A stretch of DNA of 8,543 nucleotides, taken from NCBI GenBank assembly GCA_937942405.1, contig CALDEN010000330.1:1-8543 (forward strand). The letters run 5' to 3'. This stretch comes from an uncultured Saprospiraceae bacterium (lineage in GTDB: Bacteria; Bacteroidota; Bacteroidia; Chitinophagales; Saprospiraceae). Position numbers and translations under genes: made by a program. The notes beneath the pieces are model-generated. The model made no database searches and was not told where the DNA came from. It saw only the letters and a list, made by a program, of their open reading frames with translations. Each line of letters starts with the position of its first letter. Position 1 is the first letter of the stretch. Of this stretch, positions 7,383 to 8,543 are shown piece by piece.

Positions 7383-8543
7383 TGCTCTCTATAGTCTTAA
7401 GCCTTTAGAAAAACTATACTGGAGTTTTAGTTTTATCGTGTTGGCCAGTATCGGTATCGGTATCGCTACAGATTTTTACTTTGCTCTACTGGCACCTGTA
7501 TTGTGCTTAGGTGCGTATATAACCATAGTAGATTACAAGAAGATATTCTATTTGTTTTTTGCGGTAGTACCCTTCTCAGTCGAACTTTATCTTAATAATG
7601 GTCTCGGTACTGATCTTCCTACAGAGCCGATAGCACTTTTATTATGCGGGATAAGCATTGTTTTGTTCTTGCATCGATTCGATACGATAGATAAACGGTA
7701 TGTTACACAAGGGATCACGATGATCATTTTGATCCATATGGCATGGGTCTTTTTTTCTTGCATCTTTTCTCAAAATCTTTTAATCTCCTTTAAGTATTTC
7801 TTAGCCAAGAGCTGGTATGTCATTCCGTTTTATTTTTTGCCCTTTTACCTACTTAAGGATCGCCTAGATATCGAACGGGTCATGAAGGTGCTGCTCTTCT
7901 TTACTACTCTCGTGATGCTGGTTATCATGGTTAAACATGGGATGAAAGGCTTTACGTTTAAGGCCATCAATAAGGCCGCTCACCCGATGTATCGTAATCA
8001 TGTAATCTATGCAGGTCTACTGGTCTTACTAAGCCCATACATCTGGTACTTCTACACCAAAGCAAAGGTCAAAGTCGGGTATATTCTTCTAGGACTGATA
8101 TATCTCGTAGCCATCTATCTGACCTACACCAGAGCGGCTTATGTGTGTGTACTGATCATGATCGGATCATACTTTGTGATAAAATATAAGTTTACTAAGA
8201 TCGCTGTATTTGTTTCATTGATACTCGCAGGAGTTGCTGTCAATAGCTTAATACAGGATAATAAGTATCTCGACTTTGCTCCAGAATATAAAAAGACGGT
8301 CTCTCATATGAAGTTCGATAATCTCATCGAAGCGACCTACAAAATGGAGGATATCTCCACTATGGAACGAGTATACAGATGGGTCGCAGGACTACAGATG
8401 GTAAAAGATCGGCCTCTCTTGGGATTCGGTCCAGGGTGTTTTTATCCTTTCTATAAAGACTATGTGGTATCTAGCTTCAGAACCTACGTAAGTGATAACC
8501 CCGATAAATCTGGAATCCACAACTACTTCTTTATGATATTGGT
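7375..8543 (+). CDS. Wzy polymerase / O-antigen ligase family protein, 3' end beyond window
   Basis: The window holds 389 full codons, and the gene runs off the right edge without a stop. The protein is a polytopic membrane protein with about ten hydrophobic segments up to residue 290, followed by a large periplasmic-type loop. Typical Wzy_C/WaaL features are Y-T-R-A-A at 251-255 (arginine after a helix), E-R-V-Y-R-W at 331-336, K-D-R-P-L-L-G-F-G-P-G at 344-354, and I-H-N at 381-383. These match the conserved Arg, Gly-x-Gly and His of the family. The reaction is either joining repeat units into polymer (Wzy) or transfer of finished polymer to an acceptor (ligase). Sequence alone does not separate them, but the place right after wzx- and wzz-like genes favours Wzy. 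ATG 7375 overlaps the preceding stop codon; GGAAAAG at 7360-7366 is a plausible ribosome binding site. Confidence 0.82.
   Translation, partial: MLSALYSLKPLEKLYWSFSFIVLASIGIGIATDFYFALLAPVLCLGAYITIVDYKKIFYLFFAVVPFSVELYLNNGLGTDLPTEPIALLLCGISIVLFLHRFDTIDKRYVTQGITMIILIHMAWVFFSCIFSQNLLISFKYFLAKSWYVIPFYFLPFYLLKDRLDIERVMKVLLFFTTLVMLVIMVKHGMKGFTFKAINKAAHPMYRNHVIYAGLLVLLSPYIWYFYTKAKVKVGYILLGLIYLVAIYLTYTRAAYVCVLIMIGSYFVIKYKFTKIAVFVSLILAGVAVNSLIQDNKYLDFAPEYKKTVSHMKFDNLIEATYKMEDISTMERVYRWVAGLQMVKDRPLLGFGPGCFYPFYKDYVVSSFRTYVSDNPDKSGIHNYFFMIL

Noticed and set aside
7442..7472. Short GGTATC tandem repeat near the start of the Wzy-like gene
   Set aside because: Only about two to three copies, coding for an ordinary I-G-I-G helix segment; too short to mean anything.

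Overview
The window looks like a piece of a Bacteroidota chromosome. The grounds are AT-rich DNA, genes with almost no Shine-Dalgarno sequence, an exact Bacteroidota-type -7 box (TATATTTG), and a giant secreted protein built of HYR-like (hyalin-repeat) modules of the kind common in gliding or marine Bacteroidota. A finer taxonomic placement cannot be supported from this sequence alone.

The left half (1-4601, minus strand) is one uninterrupted reading frame of at least 1533 codons. It starts at 4601 and runs off the left edge. The encoded protein has a signal peptide followed by about 17 full Ig-like/HYR-like modules of 70-103 residues, plus the start of another. The modules fall into recognisable subtypes arranged in blocks: an N-terminal mixed region, two B modules, a C-D-C-D double duplication, one more B, then a tandem array of A modules (258/261 bp period) that continues past the edge. 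The plus-strand reading frames in this half are antisense shadows.

A 222-bp divergent intergenic region (4602-4823) separates this gene from a rightward cluster. It holds an exact TATATTTG box facing the adhesin gene, with a small inverted repeat just downstream.

The right half (4824-8543, plus strand) is a compact operon for surface polysaccharide: a Wzx-like flippase, a Wzz-like chain-length (polysaccharide co-polymerase) protein with no kinase domain, and a Wzy/O-antigen-ligase-like membrane protein cut by the right edge. The genes are spaced 24 bp apart and then overlap by 8 bp. Together they cover export, length control and polymerisation (or ligation) in a Wzx/Wzy-type pathway. No glycosyltransferase, initiating transferase or outer-membrane export protein is seen in the window.

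The working picture is a cell-surface locus in which a giant repetitive secreted adhesin and a polysaccharide operon are transcribed away from a shared control region. I see no clear sign of a wholly new system. The most interesting points are the nested repeat organisation of the adhesin and an 18-bp palindromic direct repeat inside the flippase gene.
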